64,000 bases of DNA from the NCBI GenBank assembly GCA_942159475.1, contig OW804097.1:8461685-8525684 (forward strand), written 5' to 3'. Position 1 is the stretch's first letter, and every line of letters begins with the position of its first letter. Of this stretch, positions 10,353 through 22,235 are shown piece after piece. The notes under the pieces were generated by a model. That model saw nothing but the letters and a program-made list of their open reading frames with translations. It had not been told where the DNA came from and searched no databases. A program made the position numbers and the translations under genes. The DNA is from Sthenelais limicola. Its lineage: Eukaryota > Annelida > Polychaeta > Phyllodocida > Sigalionidae.

Positions 10353-11477
10353 ATGATTTGGATAAACACAACTAGAACTATCACTACAGATAGATATGGC
10401 GATAACGGAACTACAGAGAATGTGACCTTTCCATATGGATTCAGGTTTGATGCATTAAATCATTCTGTCACTCTCAATGACACAATGGGTGTAGGAACAA
10501 ATGATTTTCCCTTTTGGGAGCTTGTCAGTAATATAGTTGCCCCGATACTAACAGCATTTGGAACTATTGGAAATATACTTGTTCTCTTTGTTCTCAACGG
10601 GAAGAAATTCTCTCACATGAGTGTTTCCATTTATATGAGAACACTCGCTGTGGTTGATACACTTTTCTTGTGGATAAATCAGAACACGATGTTTGTTTTT
10701 GAGGAGCTGGCAGTTCCTTGGTCATTGACGGAAGACTGGGCCTGCAAGATCTATATGTGGCTGCATCTTAGCCTCCCCTGGATAAGTTCATGGCTTCTCA
10801 TTGCATTGAGTGTTGAAAGGTGTATCGCAATATGTGCTCCACATAAAGCCAAGGTTTGGTGCACCAAGAAAAAGGCTATTATTGTCTCCTCATCAATTTG
10901 CCTGCTTTTCTTAATCTCCAACCTCCATGCTATCATAATATTTAACACCACTGACATACTGGGTATGTGTACAGTAGGTCGCGGCCTTTATGAAAAAATT
11001 CTTGGAATTTTTGCAGTATTGCTCTATTCAATTATACCAGCTGTAGCCATCTTTATTTGTAACTTTGTCATTATCTGTATTATAGTCAGAGCTTCTAGAA
11101 ACAGAAATGTCATCACAGGAAGGTCAAATGGTAAAAGTGATAGTACCACAATTAGCATTACCATTATGTTGGTGGTGAATGGTTTTTTCTTCATTATACT
11201 CACTCTTCCCTTTAATGTTTATCTGTATATTGAGTACTTCATAATGGACTTTGGAGATTCTAGTTTCCCTATCAGTGTTGTTTTATCACTTTTCTTGGTC
11301 TCTAATCATGCCATCAACTTTCTGCTGTACTCCATCAGTGGTTCTCAGTTCAGGGCAGAATTGGTTGCAATGCTTTCATGTTGTAGAAAGCCTTCAAGAT
11401 CTCCCACTGTATCACATGCCACACCAATGAGTCAACTCAGCCAGATAAGCGGCAGTTCTCACTCTGTCAAATACTAG
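10353..11477 (+). CDS. Class A (rhodopsin-family) G-protein-coupled receptor, intronless
   Basis: 374 residues in one exon. The N-terminus (about residues 1-55) has several N-glycosylation sequons (NTT, NGT, NVT, NHS, NDT) as expected for an extracellular tail. Seven hydrophobic segments follow: TM1 carries GNILVLFVL. The end of TM3 reads SVERCIAICAP, with ERC at residues 155-157 in place of DRY. Cys in DWACKIY and in LGMCTVG can form the usual TM3 to loop-2 disulfide. TM7 has NHAINFLLYSISGSQFR in place of NPxxY. A CC pair in LSCCRKPS could be palmitoylated, and the tail is Ser-rich. The style resembles invertebrate peptide-receptor-like orphans; the ligand is unknown. The first ATG gives a normal class A length, and no intron is needed. 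Confidence 0.92.
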   Translation: MIWINTTRTITTDRYGDNGTTENVTFPYGFRFDALNHSVTLNDTMGVGTNDFPFWELVSNIVAPILTAFGTIGNILVLFVLNGKKFSHMSVSIYMRTLAVVDTLFLWINQNTMFVFEELAVPWSLTEDWACKIYMWLHLSLPWISSWLLIALSVERCIAICAPHKAKVWCTKKKAIIVSSSICLLFLISNLHAIIIFNTTDILGMCTVGRGLYEKILGIFAVLLYSIIPAVAIFICNFVIICIIVRASRNRNVITGRSNGKSDSTTISITIMLVVNGFFFIILTLPFNVYLYIEYFIMDFGDSSFPISVVLSLFLVSNHAINFLLYSISGSQFRAELVAMLSCCRKPSRSPTVSHATPMSQLSQISGSSHSVKY

Positions 11478-12967
11478 GTGTCAGGTTTGACAAAGCATAT
11501 TTCTACTTAATTGTACAGGCATTGATGTACCATATTGCACCCAATATTGGAAATATGTCTTCTTTTCCAACACCACACCTATTTCCTTCCGAAACAAACA
11601 TTTTCATTGTAGTGGTAGTTTATTCATTGCAGCATGCTTTATAACAATTTCCTGGACAGTTTTAACTACACATATTCACTATTTCTTCTTTGATATTGAC
11701 TATTTCCACTACAAGGAAGTTAAGTGCCGCCTCTGGAACCACTATGTCCAGGTCTGATCACTTTTCCAGCTCCCACCTTTTCCCAAGTACCTAAGTGGCA
11801 ACCATACAGACATAGATTGTGACTCCCATATGCGCTACCTGTGTTAGATTAGATAGATTTATAACTTTTATTTTCGATTATATCACTGGCAGAGAGTGTT
11901 ACTCCAGCTCAGGTAGGTTTTCAAGCTTTCTGTTGGTTTTACAATAACGTTTTGCAGTGAACATTTCCACAGTGTTCATTGACGTAGGTTGTACTTTGCT
12001 ATTCCGAAAATAGTGATGGATATTTCCTATTGTACATAGATATCCTTGTCGATTCAGGACAAAACATCATTCTGATGTGACATGAAACCATGCTTCTCAG
12101 ATGTGAATGACAATGTAAACCCACACAGAGTCTTTTTCAGTTGTGGACACCACCTACTAAATGTCAGGAAAAACAACTGATCAGGTCTTGAATATCACCT
12201 TGACATTGTTCATTCAGTTGTGGCAAGAAGACCAAGGTGACAAACAAGTCATTGAAAGGACACAGTCTACAGGAACTGGGCATCATTATTATAATGTTCA
12301 AGTCTATTCTTTTTTGTGAATAGAACTGGTGTTTATACCTTTCATACATAAATGATTAGCGAAGTTTTCGGTGGGGACTGAAGTCTAATTGAATTAAGAA
12401 TTTGATATCCAGTTTGGACTATGGCAGATTCATACTCAGCATAATAATACCAGGGAGATTTTAGACCATAACAATGTGAAAATAAGAATGGTACAGCATG
12501 TTCTGGAATGAATGTGTTGACATTGGAGAAATCTAGGCAAATAAGTTCTAAATACAAACGTCTGTGTGCCTGTACTGAACCATTTTATCTCTTTTATACT
12601 TCACATTTAGCTATAACTCGAAAAAGAAAATACAAAAATATATGTTCTTATTTTCTTGCAATTTACACTATCGATATAGTGATATTACATTGTATTAAGC
12701 CAGGCGGTGACAGTGACTAAACAAAAGAAGACTTAGTTCATTGCCAATCCGCAAGATGGCAGCATTAAAGTAATAAGAGCTGTTATATTCTGTATTCTGT
12801 ATAACAAATTTAAAAATTATTTTGTAATCATGGCAAAATATCTTTTAACACATTTATTAATGTCCAATCTGGTTTCATTGTTATTTATCCTATTTAATCA
12901 ATTGACATGTTTAAATTAGTTATTTATAATAATTATGTATTGTATGAAAATGGTAGTACGATCTAAA
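11478..12967. other. No gene recognised downstream of the GPCR
   Basis: Presumably includes the GPCR 3' UTR, but I cannot identify a clear polyadenylation signal close to the stop. No repeat family or conserved reading frame is seen. Confidence 0.5.
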
Positions 12968-13376
12968 TGTTATCTGTTGAGCTCTCAGTCTGATGCCAGG
13001 CCTGTGATTGTGAAATGAATGCTGGACATTGCATTAGGAGCAGCTCTCCTGGATGTATCAGAATGGGACAGAGTGACTCACAGAGGTTTCTCCATGGTTC
13101 CAGAAGATTCCAGAAGATGATGCAATATAATTCTATGTACCAATACCCAAGACAACTGAGCCTGCTAGGGGATATCTTTAGGGCTCTGGAAGCCTGATGA
13201 ACTGACTGACTGCCCTGGAGCCAGGAGAGAGCCATGTTGTAATGTTTTCTGTATATTCAAATATTAACATGTGATTTGTGGATTAATAAAGAAGCCTATA
13301 CTCCTGCAGATCCTTGCTCTACTAGAGTTCTTCTAACCTTACCGCTTCACCTGGATCCTTGTTACATTATAGGTAT
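12968..13376 (+). mobile_element. Candidate solo LTR
   Basis: Begins tgttatctgttgag and ends gatccttgttaca (TG...CA). It contains an attaataaagaagcc polyadenylation-like site about 100 bp from the 3' end, followed by a pyrimidine-rich U5-like tract. No target duplication is clear at the edges, so the call is tentative. Confidence 0.4.
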
Positions 13377-13778
13377 AGTATATAGATGATTAAAGAAGAT
13401 GCCTGTGTTTTGGTGGATTGGAATCACATAGGCGGGAAAACGAGAATCCAAAAGTAGTACACCTATCCTTACACAAGTGTTGTTTGGACAGAAAGTAGTT
13501 CTGCGTTCGAAGCGTAATTAAACAATAAAAACCTGTATTATTATTGATAAATATACCTATGCATTGAACCCCACCTAACAACCATTCACTCCCTCCAAAT
13601 TAATATCATATTAATCCACTTAATCATGAAAAACGGCTTATTAATATTTTTATGATGATTATATATACAGTTAGTAAATTACTACCGACCCAGCAAGTCT
13701 AGGCATCATATACTAAGTCTGACAAACAACACTGCAAAGAATGAATTCTTTTACACATTAATGAACATTAACAAATAT
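13377..13778. other. No gene recognised
   Basis: AT-rich sequence without recognisable coding, RNA or repeat features. Confidence 0.45.
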
Positions 13779-14335
13779 TGGGCCAATGATTAAATGTATG
13801 CAGATGTATTGTATTTGTAGGCAAATAACATTTAGAATATATTCCTAACCCCTTTGGAAGCAGGGGTCTATATATGTCTGTTTACAGATTTGACATGCAA
13901 TTTGAATTACGGTCAAATTGAAATTTTCTTGAAATTTTACACAAAAATGCAATTTTCATTGGGAATTATTGGGCCAATGATTTATTTAATGACTGTATTG
14001 CATGAGTAGGCTAACAAAACATAGATTTAGACATCTAGAATGTATAACTGGCCACATTAGGAGCAGAGCTATGCCTAGATTTGCTATGTCGGTATGGGTC
14101 AAATTGAATTATTTTACACTATAATGCAATTTTCGTTTGGAAATTGTTGTGCCAATGATTTATTTAATGACTGTCTTGCATTTGCAGGCTACCAAAACAT
14201 ACATTTAAACACCTAAAATGTGTCCCTATCCCCATTAGAAGCAGAGATAAGCCTGTTTACAGATTTGCTGGATCGGTTGCGGCCAAATTAAATTATTTTA
14301 CTACATAATGCAATTTTCATTGGAATTTGTTTGAT
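13779..14335. repeat. Three-copy tandem repeat, unit about 180-190 bp
   Basis: Units start at about 13779, 13970 and 14149 with (t)gggccaatgatt or tgtgccaatgatt. Each continues through atttagacatc or atttaaacacc, a gaagcag block, a cagatttg block and ends near atgcaattttc. The copies are diverged. Confidence 0.8.
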
Positions 14336-15541
14336 CAACGCTACCCTATGATGTAACCTTGGTGGCATGGGATGGTCACAAGCCATGCTTGACCACACCT
14401 AGCTTTAATAAAGACATTGTGAACTAAGACTCGTGGCATGACTGGCGTGCATCTATTAATACTAAGCTCTACGGACTTAGCAAAGAACAACCATAACTCA
14501 AATGTTGTAAGCACAAACAATGTTAGGTTTATTCTCTCAACCATCTGAAACTAGGCACAGAGGGCTCCTAGGTAATTCAGCTACCTAAGAGTTCATGATG
14601 TTTAATGAAAACATACATACACAAAGATATCCTAAAATAGTACATGTTGAGGGATGAAGCCTGAATCACAGACACTTATACACATATTGCCACATTATGG
14701 TAAATAGTATTGAACTCCATACCTTGATAGATAATAGTTACATTGATCATCAGCTCTAATGTATAGAATACAATAACATATATATGTATATTTTTTTTCA
14801 AATCAAGTTATTACAGTTACATAGTAGTGGAGTATCATCTGTATGGGTTGAGGTCATTGAAATATGGGCTCATGGTAGTATATTTGGTGGAAAATATCCA
14901 TGGTCCTCCACCCACTGCTGCGTCTAATCAATGGGCATTGTCATGTAATGTATGCACTGCACATCTAAAGTGTTACACATACACATTTATATAGTTAAGT
15001 TAAGTAATAATTATGTGATGAATTTCACGAAAATTAGTCGCAAAAATGGATTTTGAGATATCATTATATTTGAAAAGATGAGATTCCAATGATTGTAAAC
15101 AGTAAGACACCTAACAAGTATTTCTATATGGGTCAAATTTGTTTAGAATGTACAATTGCGAAATTTGCAACCTTTGCACTTGCACATTATACTGAATTGG
15201 TATTGCAGATAAATGAATCAATCCTTATGATCCTGGTACCATTGGAAAGCAGGCATCATAAGCTTTACGAAAATGTATACATTAGTATACATATTCGTAT
15301 GTTTTGTATGGAATAAATCGCTCTAAATGTTTAAATCCCTATAAAAATACCTCAGAATTCACTACTTTTTCACATTATACTGCCATTTTGAAAAAAACTA
15401 AATGTTCTAGGTGTCACATTTCAGCTGGTTTTATTCCATATACATATCTATGACAACTTGGGAAAGTTTAAGCCTTCTACTAAGCCCTCATCACTGTATG
15501 TTAGTTCTATACTCAATTGTCCAATTTTTTCTGGTCACTAG
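14336..15541. other. No gene; MITE fragments
   Basis: A MITE2 half copy lies at about 15010-15125 (atgtgatgaatttcacgaaa, attttgagatatcat). A MITE1 end follows at about 15128-15165. No gene is seen in the rest. Confidence 0.5.
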
Positions 15542-16821
15542 GGGATACCCGGTATCAAACATAGATTGTTGTATACTGGGTAAATATTTATCCGTCATAT
15601 ATGATTTAAAATATCTAAAATACACTTTAACATATTATCAACGCAATCCTGGTACCATTAGGACAGCAATGCCAACATTAGCAGGGCCATGCTTCAATTT
15701 TTTCCAGACCAGAGATTTTATACAATTTGGTACCGGGTATCCCCATGCACACATTATAATATAGATCCAGTTCGACTGCAACTGGCGATCTAAGATCCTG
15801 TACATATGGTCCCAGTATGTATCCTAATATGCACACCAAATGCCAATCTTCCAAATCAATTTATTGTGGAGATATGAATGCAAATGATGTCAGGGGTATA
15901 CCCGGTATATTGAGGGATGCCCGGTATGGCAAGAAAGGAACAACTACAACAGACATTCAAACTGTTTTCATATGACCAAGCCTCTGTTTTTTCTTCTGGA
16001 AACCAAGACAACCACCATATATAGTTATTGGGTTGGTATTCCTGTGATTTCTTGAAATTGTCAACCAGAATGAAAGTGACCAAACATTATACATAACTTT
16101 GTATGGTGTGGAAATATTGTTAAGATGACCAGGAACCAGCAATCGGTGATATATTCAGCCGTCTAATCATTATCAATTTGTTTAAAAAGTTGTTTTCAAC
16201 CATGCTCAATGAAACTTGTTCCTGCTTTAAGTTAAAGATAGGAATAATACAGCCTTACTGTGAACAAGAATCCAAGAGGGTATGCCCGGTACCATCATTA
16301 TTAACATGATTTCTATGCACATTTAACAATTATTTCTCAATGGGGATCATGTTAAGTTAGTTTTTATTAATCAGAAATGTCATATGTATAATTCAACATA
16401 CTTTTAGGACTATGGGGGCAGGCATGTTAAGACAAATGTGATATGATTTGATACCGGGCATCCCACACAAATCATTTTCTGTTGATAAATGATAGCAAAA
16501 TAGCATTATTATTGTAGGTAGGCTCCTCCTATTATATGTCAATTCCTTTGTCAATGTACAAGTGAAAATTAGTTCAAAAACGCAATAGATGCCTTTTAAA
16601 AGCATATTAAAAGAGTGGTTGATACCGGGCATCCCCTGATACCGGGCATACCCCCTTCTATCCTAGTAACCTTGACTAAGTCCATTTTTGACCTACAAAT
16701 CACCATAAAACTTACCCTTCGAACCTATCATGCCTTACTGTACATATATGTATGTGGCTTTATGCCTCATTTCCATGCAATTTAATTAAACTTTAATCAC
16801 AATCATGATACCGGGCATCCC
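15542..16821. repeat. Nine dispersed copies of a GGGATGCCCGGTAT-type motif
   Basis: Forward copies (gggat/ta g/a cccggtat) start at 15542, 15894, 15914 and 16278. Reverse copies (ataccgggcatccc type) start at about 15729, 16451, 16622, 16639 and 16808. The sequence between them is not obviously repetitive and no gene is seen. Whether these are binding sites or relics of an old repeat cannot be told from the sequence. Confidence 0.7.
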
Positions 16822-17068
16822 TTGGCATCCCCTGAAATGTAGATTTTTTGTCACAACTTCCACCCATTTGATTTTATCTTCTCTGTCTGTTGTAGTAACA
16901 ACGCCTGTTCATTCCCCTAACATGTAAGAACGTTAAAAATGAGATATTGGAACTTTTATTTTTTTGATGTTGTCAACCAGTGTGTTTTTCTCAGAAATTT
17001 GATGATCCATCATCTTGATATGTTATTATAAATTTTAGAGCCTATATAGACGCTATAGATGTATTACC

Positions 17069-17747
17069 ACACATGTTTCCTTTCCTAGGAAACTCCTAAC
17101 GCGGAGCCATACCGGAGGTAAAAGGAATTTAACTGTCGTGGCTTCAAAAACTAATCAAGTCATCAATTCTGTCATTTTTAAATGCCAGTCTAGATGGAAC
17201 CAACTAAAACCTGCCGCTCACAGGATTGAGGATAGGGCCACATTTAGGAAGTACACCCAGCAACTTCTTGCACCATTTTAAGACACCCCGATATGATAAT
17301 AAATAAATTAGCTTGCTGCTGTGCCCATAAAAGTGCTCATTTCTACTCTATTCTATTTTTACCTTCACATGTACTTAATAGCTAAGATCACCGCCTAATG
17401 TGTTCTTTAGCGTTCTATGTTTACCTTCACATGTACTTAATCTAAGATCACCGCCTAATGTGTTCTTTAGCATCAATGCTTTAAGCTGTGATCTTCGATC
17501 ACCGGTTAATTCTTGATAATGTCAGCTGATCTCTTTCTTGATTAATGTTTCAATATGTCCATCTTTGTAACTACTCATTCCATAAACTACTATGCTAGCA
17601 TTAAGTTTCACACGTTTTTCACTGTAACAACATTCAAAGATCATACATCGACAGTCATAGGAAGAACTGACTAGCGAGGTTCAGAATTGACCGACCCATT
17701 GTAACAACATCTGCAATAAAGAATTTTTTAATTTGAATTTGAATTTG
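17069..17747 (+). mobile_element. 5'-truncated LINE 3' end
   Basis: A frame closing at the TAA 17279-17281 ends SRWNQLKPAAHRIEDRATFR and then YTQQLLAPF, typical of the extreme C-terminus of CR1/L2-type polyproteins. The 3' UTR contains a tandem duplication of about 60 bp (about 17355-17412 and 17415-17472, sharing ttaccttcacatgtacttaa). It ends with ctgcaataaagaatttttta and a ttgaatttgaattt tail. Similar aataaagaat-(TTGAA)n tails occur at 25862 (minus strand) and near 32655. Confidence 0.75.
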
Positions 17748-17749
17748 GT

Positions 17750-18128
17750 GGCTCTTCACCCTTAGCTACACTATGTATATAATTGTTTTCATTTCCACCA
17801 TAAACATTTACATTCATAGCATAACATCGGTTGGAAATAGGTGCAATCTGTCTGTTCTTACATGCAAACCTAACAACATTGTGAAATAACACTAACATAT
17901 CACTATCTGCAGCAATAATGTGAACCCAGTAGTGATTTAATGAGCCTGGTTGGTTATATAATAGTGATTAACTACACATGTCTGTGATAGTTCTATTGAT
18001 ATCACCCCTTACTAGGTTCATTGCAATGAATGTTATGTTTGGAAATAACACCAACAATTAGGACAGAAATTTGGAAGGTAACTTTGAAATGGATGTGGCT
18101 TTGGGGGAAAATGAAAGAGCATTAATAC
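17750..18128. other. No gene recognised
   Basis: Sequence between the LINE tail and the orphan exon. No repeat or conserved frame is seen. Confidence 0.4.
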
Positions 18129-18315
18129 CAGTATTTCAGATTTCAGCTTTTCATCAAGAACTTTTCCCTGCACCAACAAGTCCCAGAAGTCATCAGACAA
18201 AACCAATTCAGACTTGAGCAGAGAAACGGCATCAATTAACAGGTTGAGCAGGACCTTGTCATCACAAACCATCTTCAGTCCATCTGTGTGGCCTTCTTCC
18301 CAGACTTTGGCAGCA
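18129..18315 (-). CDS. Orphan internal exon, possible death-fold domain
   Basis: On the minus strand a splice acceptor (caatgttgcag) precedes 62 codons that end at a possible donor (ctg then gtatta). The peptide contains AAKVWEEGHTDGLKMVCDDK, then a helical stretch LLNLLIDAVSLLKSELVLSD and DFWDLLVQGKVLDEKLKSEI. The third-base pattern (many CTG, AAG, GTG) is unlike the flanks and looks coding. The alternating leucine pattern resembles a CARD or related death fold, but this is by eye only. No partner exons were found nearby, so the gene may be long or broken. The exon enters with one leftover base and leaves in phase 0. Confidence 0.45.
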
Positions 18316-21020
18316 CTGCAACATTGATTAGTAACTTATCAAGTGTTTTTTGATAATATTAATGCATGGGATCAAAGAAATATATAATCCTGAAATGTAA
18401 TTAATAGAAAATGGGTACAAGACTGTTGAAGGACATATAGAGGTTGTAAATAGAAACATGATTGAGAAAAGTACTAAAGGGGAAAAGGTGTAAACTTTGC
18501 TCAATAGCCTAGGAGCAAGATGCGGTGAAACAATCTTTTCAAATAACTTCAAAATCCATATTTGTGTGACTTCTGATCAGACGCTCCATACAAATAAAGC
18601 CTGTAATCGGCAGATCTCCCGATCCATATGGGTTTGGGAGATATCAACATCTAATATAATTTAGAGTAGAAATTTTGATATGTCCCTTTCAAGTGTGATA
18701 TCGTTAATAGCCTACTAGCAGAGCATCACTAATTTTATTAACATATTTACGATTGGATTACCTTAGAAACCTCATTTATAGTTTAAGATCATTAGAATTA
18801 CTTACTTCCCTTACTTCCAAGCTATTAAAAAATCATACCTCATGAGACATAATATATTATTGTTTAGCATATCTGAAATGACTATGTTGTTCATTTATAT
18901 GTTTCTCCACCGTTTTCTCCTCTTGTTGCTCCTCTCAATCTTCTGTCGCTGCCTCCCCCCCCCTCTCTTTCTGTCCCCCTCGCCGACCCTATCTCTCCTC
19001 TCTCTCTCTCCTCTCCCTCTTTCTCCTCTCCTATCCCTGTGTCTCTCATCTCTTTCGGTCTAGAGGCCCCCATTCTCTCTACCGTGTTAGGCGACATATA
19101 TACTATTGTCATTTTAATTGGCTGGAAATAATTCCAACCATCATAACGTTTAAGGTAAAATGGAGAAACAGTTATTTTCTTTCATTACTAACAAAAATAA
19201 TCAGTATTTGTTATTCTGTTACCCAGAATAATGTCCCTGTTAGGCGACATAGGGCCCTTTCCACCACCACCCAGTACTTTACATATCTTCAGCTAGCATC
19301 AACATGAAGACATTCGTTCCATATTATATGGTGGTTATATAATGAAAAGTATACATCTCTTCATTTTAATCAAATATTCAGTTGATATTTTTAATAATTC
19401 TGATCTGAACTCTTTAATACAGAGTTCCCCGTTAGACAACGGGATAGAGGGAGAGAGAGGGCTGTGGTTGGGAAATGATGGCCGAACAAAAACATTTATA
19501 TACATTGCTAAAACGCAACCACTAACAATAAGGAACAGAACCATTATTTTTTAGACAATTCTGTGGGTCTGTAATGGTTGTCAAAACATGAATGAAAAGT
19601 TCATTTAGTCATGGTATGCCACTCAAACAGATTCCTGCGGGTATATACTATGACTATCAGGATCAAATGTGACTATAATGATTTATTGTGACGTCGCAAA
19701 TGATGTCACGTTCATTTCTATATAATTCCTTGGAGTAATATAATATTTCATTCTATTACTCCAAGATAATTCTAACGCTTTTATTGAGATATCTACTTCA
19801 ATATCGCGCCCTAATTCTGTCTTAACTAAAGCTTTTTTCCCTTTCAATATACACTACAATGAACTTACAATATCTCTCATTCTCTCATTCACTTTCTAGA
19901 AGTAGAATACCAATATGTTATTTTGTTCTAATATAATGTGTGAGGTGACAGGACACATGGAGAGAATGGTATACAAGGATGCAGGGACATCTGTGTCACT
20001 GTGGTCACTGCATTTGTTTACATGTCGTCACATCTTCGTCTCAAGCTGAGCGGGACTGTAATAGATATCCAAACCAGTCAGCCACTCTGGCTACGGCCAG
20101 GGCGCGACCTGGTTGTCATAATACTGGCCATTCATCTGGACACAACTATTGCGGCCGTCGCGACCCTATTTTGACGTCACCCCTTATCATGTATTTTTGT
20201 TTGTAATAGTTTGTTGATAAATCCAACTAAGGACTCCATTTTAATTCTACTTTCTATTGTTACTTGGAATAAAGTATGTAAAGTTAAATTTAGGTATTTC
20301 CATAAAGTATTCTAGCTATACCCACACGCACACATGAAATGAAACCATTTGTCACGCTGCAATGGTGGGAGATTTAAGAGACCACTTCTAACCACTGGGA
20401 GGGGGGGGGGGCACCTTTTCTAAAAGTTTTGTTTTTTTTGCACAGACTCAGAATTACAATTATGTAGAGGTTCATGAAATTCTGCACAAACTTTCAAGGG
20501 GGAGGGGCAAGACAATATGCACAAGAGGGGGGATCATAACATTTTCAATATTAATTCGTATTGATTTTCGTTAATGATCTACCAAACTCTGTTCTTAACC
20601 TAGATAATGTTTGCAATAGAATGTCATGTTATGCTGACATTGACAAGATGGCTATCATCATAACTGGCACAGATTTTGAGCTCTGTTTAACCCAGTCCCA
20701 AATAGCCTCTAATAAATTAAGCATTAAAGAGGCTTAGTTCCAATTAATATAAAATAAGACTTAACTATGTTCCCCATATTCTGCATATTATAGGTCCTTG
20801 GCTTGCCCTGGTCTGTAGAATTTACTAGGGTCAGAATGAAATCAAGATTTTTCAAGGCCGTGGACAACATTGCCTGATGCCATGATCCGTCTGATATACT
20901 ACTACTACCACTATATGGTGCTGCCATCTGTACACAAATGGTGTAAACTGTACAATGCACCATAGACTCACTCTGTAGTCTGTACACAGTACCGTATGTG
21001 CCTATGGGGACGTTGCATGA
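18316..21020. other. No gene recognised; polypyrimidine tract
   Basis: Contains a CT-rich tract at about 18940-19070 with chance frames on both strands, and a G run near 20399-20410. No conserved reading frame, RNA gene or clear element edge is seen. Confidence 0.5.
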
Positions 21021-21024
21021 TAGT

Positions 21025-21247
21025 GGGTCAGATTTTCAGAAAATGTACAATTGGCTGCTCTACACATTTACTGAATTCTGCTAAATTAGGCTGAAAAATG
21101 AAGAATACCAGGTATATTTGAGTATATTTGGTATCGCATTGATTTAAAGTATCAGTTCTGTTATCTTAAGCTGCATTTTTGTGCTAAATGTGTGCTATTT
21201 TAGAGGATTGGTGAAGGCGAATTGTACATTTTCTGAAAATCTGACCC
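21025..21247. mobile_element. MITE1 copy, intact
   Basis: Ends are gggtcagattttcagaaaat and its reverse complement (attttctgaaaatctgaccc), giving terminal inverted repeats of about 28 bp around about 165 bp of non-coding sequence. It is flanked by tagt on both sides (21021-21024 and 21248-21251), a 4-bp target duplication. Confidence 0.9.
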
Positions 21248-21252
21248 TAGTA

Positions 21253-22235
21253 TTAAAGGTGAACGCCAGTGTTTACTTAAAAAAAGAATGATTCATGGAA
21301 TTTTCTTTAAAATTTGGATTTAGATAGAACATGGTTGGGGGAACCCAGAAAGCCCCCCAAAATCATATGTCATTGGATTAGTTTTTATTTCAGGGACCAA
21401 TGAAATTTATTACTGTTCACTATAGAAGTCTATGGAAAAACGGGTATTTTCTGCATTTTCCCCAATAGCATATGATTCAATCATACGATTTTCTTTTAAA
21501 TCTGCATATACATTGCTGACATGGTATTCTACCCTCCCAATTAACAAAAATAAGGGGTCATTGAATTAAAAAAAAGTTATTCAGCTAAACTTGTATCCCA
21601 ATGAGCTTCCCCCATTGAAATCAATAGTGAAGGGAAGTAAAATTCACCCATCGCTAAAACACAAAATAATATGATAATATCCAGTTTTTTTGGCATTTTG
21701 TATTCCCCCAACCATGTTCTTTCTCAATACAAAGTTTGAACAAAATATATTGAATTCTATTGTTTCATGCATTAGTTCCTTGAATTCCCGCCTGCTGCAG
21801 TGCTGACAACGCTGGTATTGTAATGTCCGATGAAAGCTTAAGCGACTATGAACTATTTCAATCAAACAACACAAACACAGGAACTGTCGGTCCTTGCCAG
21901 CTGCTGAGTTTATTGCCCCACAAGCTCAGGGATGACCATGTATTCTCGGATACATTCGCCAACCTCTAGTCGGCTGACTCAATGGAATCTCATGATAATA
22001 ATACAATAAGGCAAATGGTAGTCAAATACACAGACACAGGACACACTGTCATATGGAATGAAAAATAATAAAAATGCACACCAACACATACAAGCGACAC
22101 CTATTGATAAGTACACAAAGTAGTAAACACATTCGGTTCCCACACAAAACCATCCGAGTGAATCCGGCCCACTCGGCTAACTGAACCGACTCCATTCAGA
22201 TCATTCGGATCAAGTACTACAGTATTTACCTTTAA
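21253..22235. mobile_element. MITE4 copy A (TTAA-flanked), interrupted by a solo LTR
   Basis: Starts ttaaaggtgaacgccagtg and ends, after the LTR insertion, with ttacctttaa at 22226-22235. With the LTR and one duplicated gtat removed, the right end becomes the complement of the left end. The body (21253-21814) is roughly 90% identical by eye to copy B at 26842-27418. TTAA target sites are typical of piggyBac-type transposition, but no transposase is present. Confidence 0.85.
21819..22221 (-). mobile_element. Solo LTR (minus orientation) with 4-bp duplication
   Basis: Plus-strand ends are tgtaatgtcc and agtactaca (TG...CA). On the minus strand a ggggcaataaactcagcag polyadenylation-like site precedes a U5-like end finishing cggacattaca. 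The flanks gtat (21815-21818) and gtat (22222-22225) form a 4-bp target duplication, in the range usual for Ty3-type integrases. It lies inside the right inverted repeat of MITE4 copy A. Confidence 0.85.

Noticed and set aside
18891..19112. Reading frames on both strands in the CT-rich tract
   Set aside because: Low-complexity pyrimidine run; frames are open because of composition.
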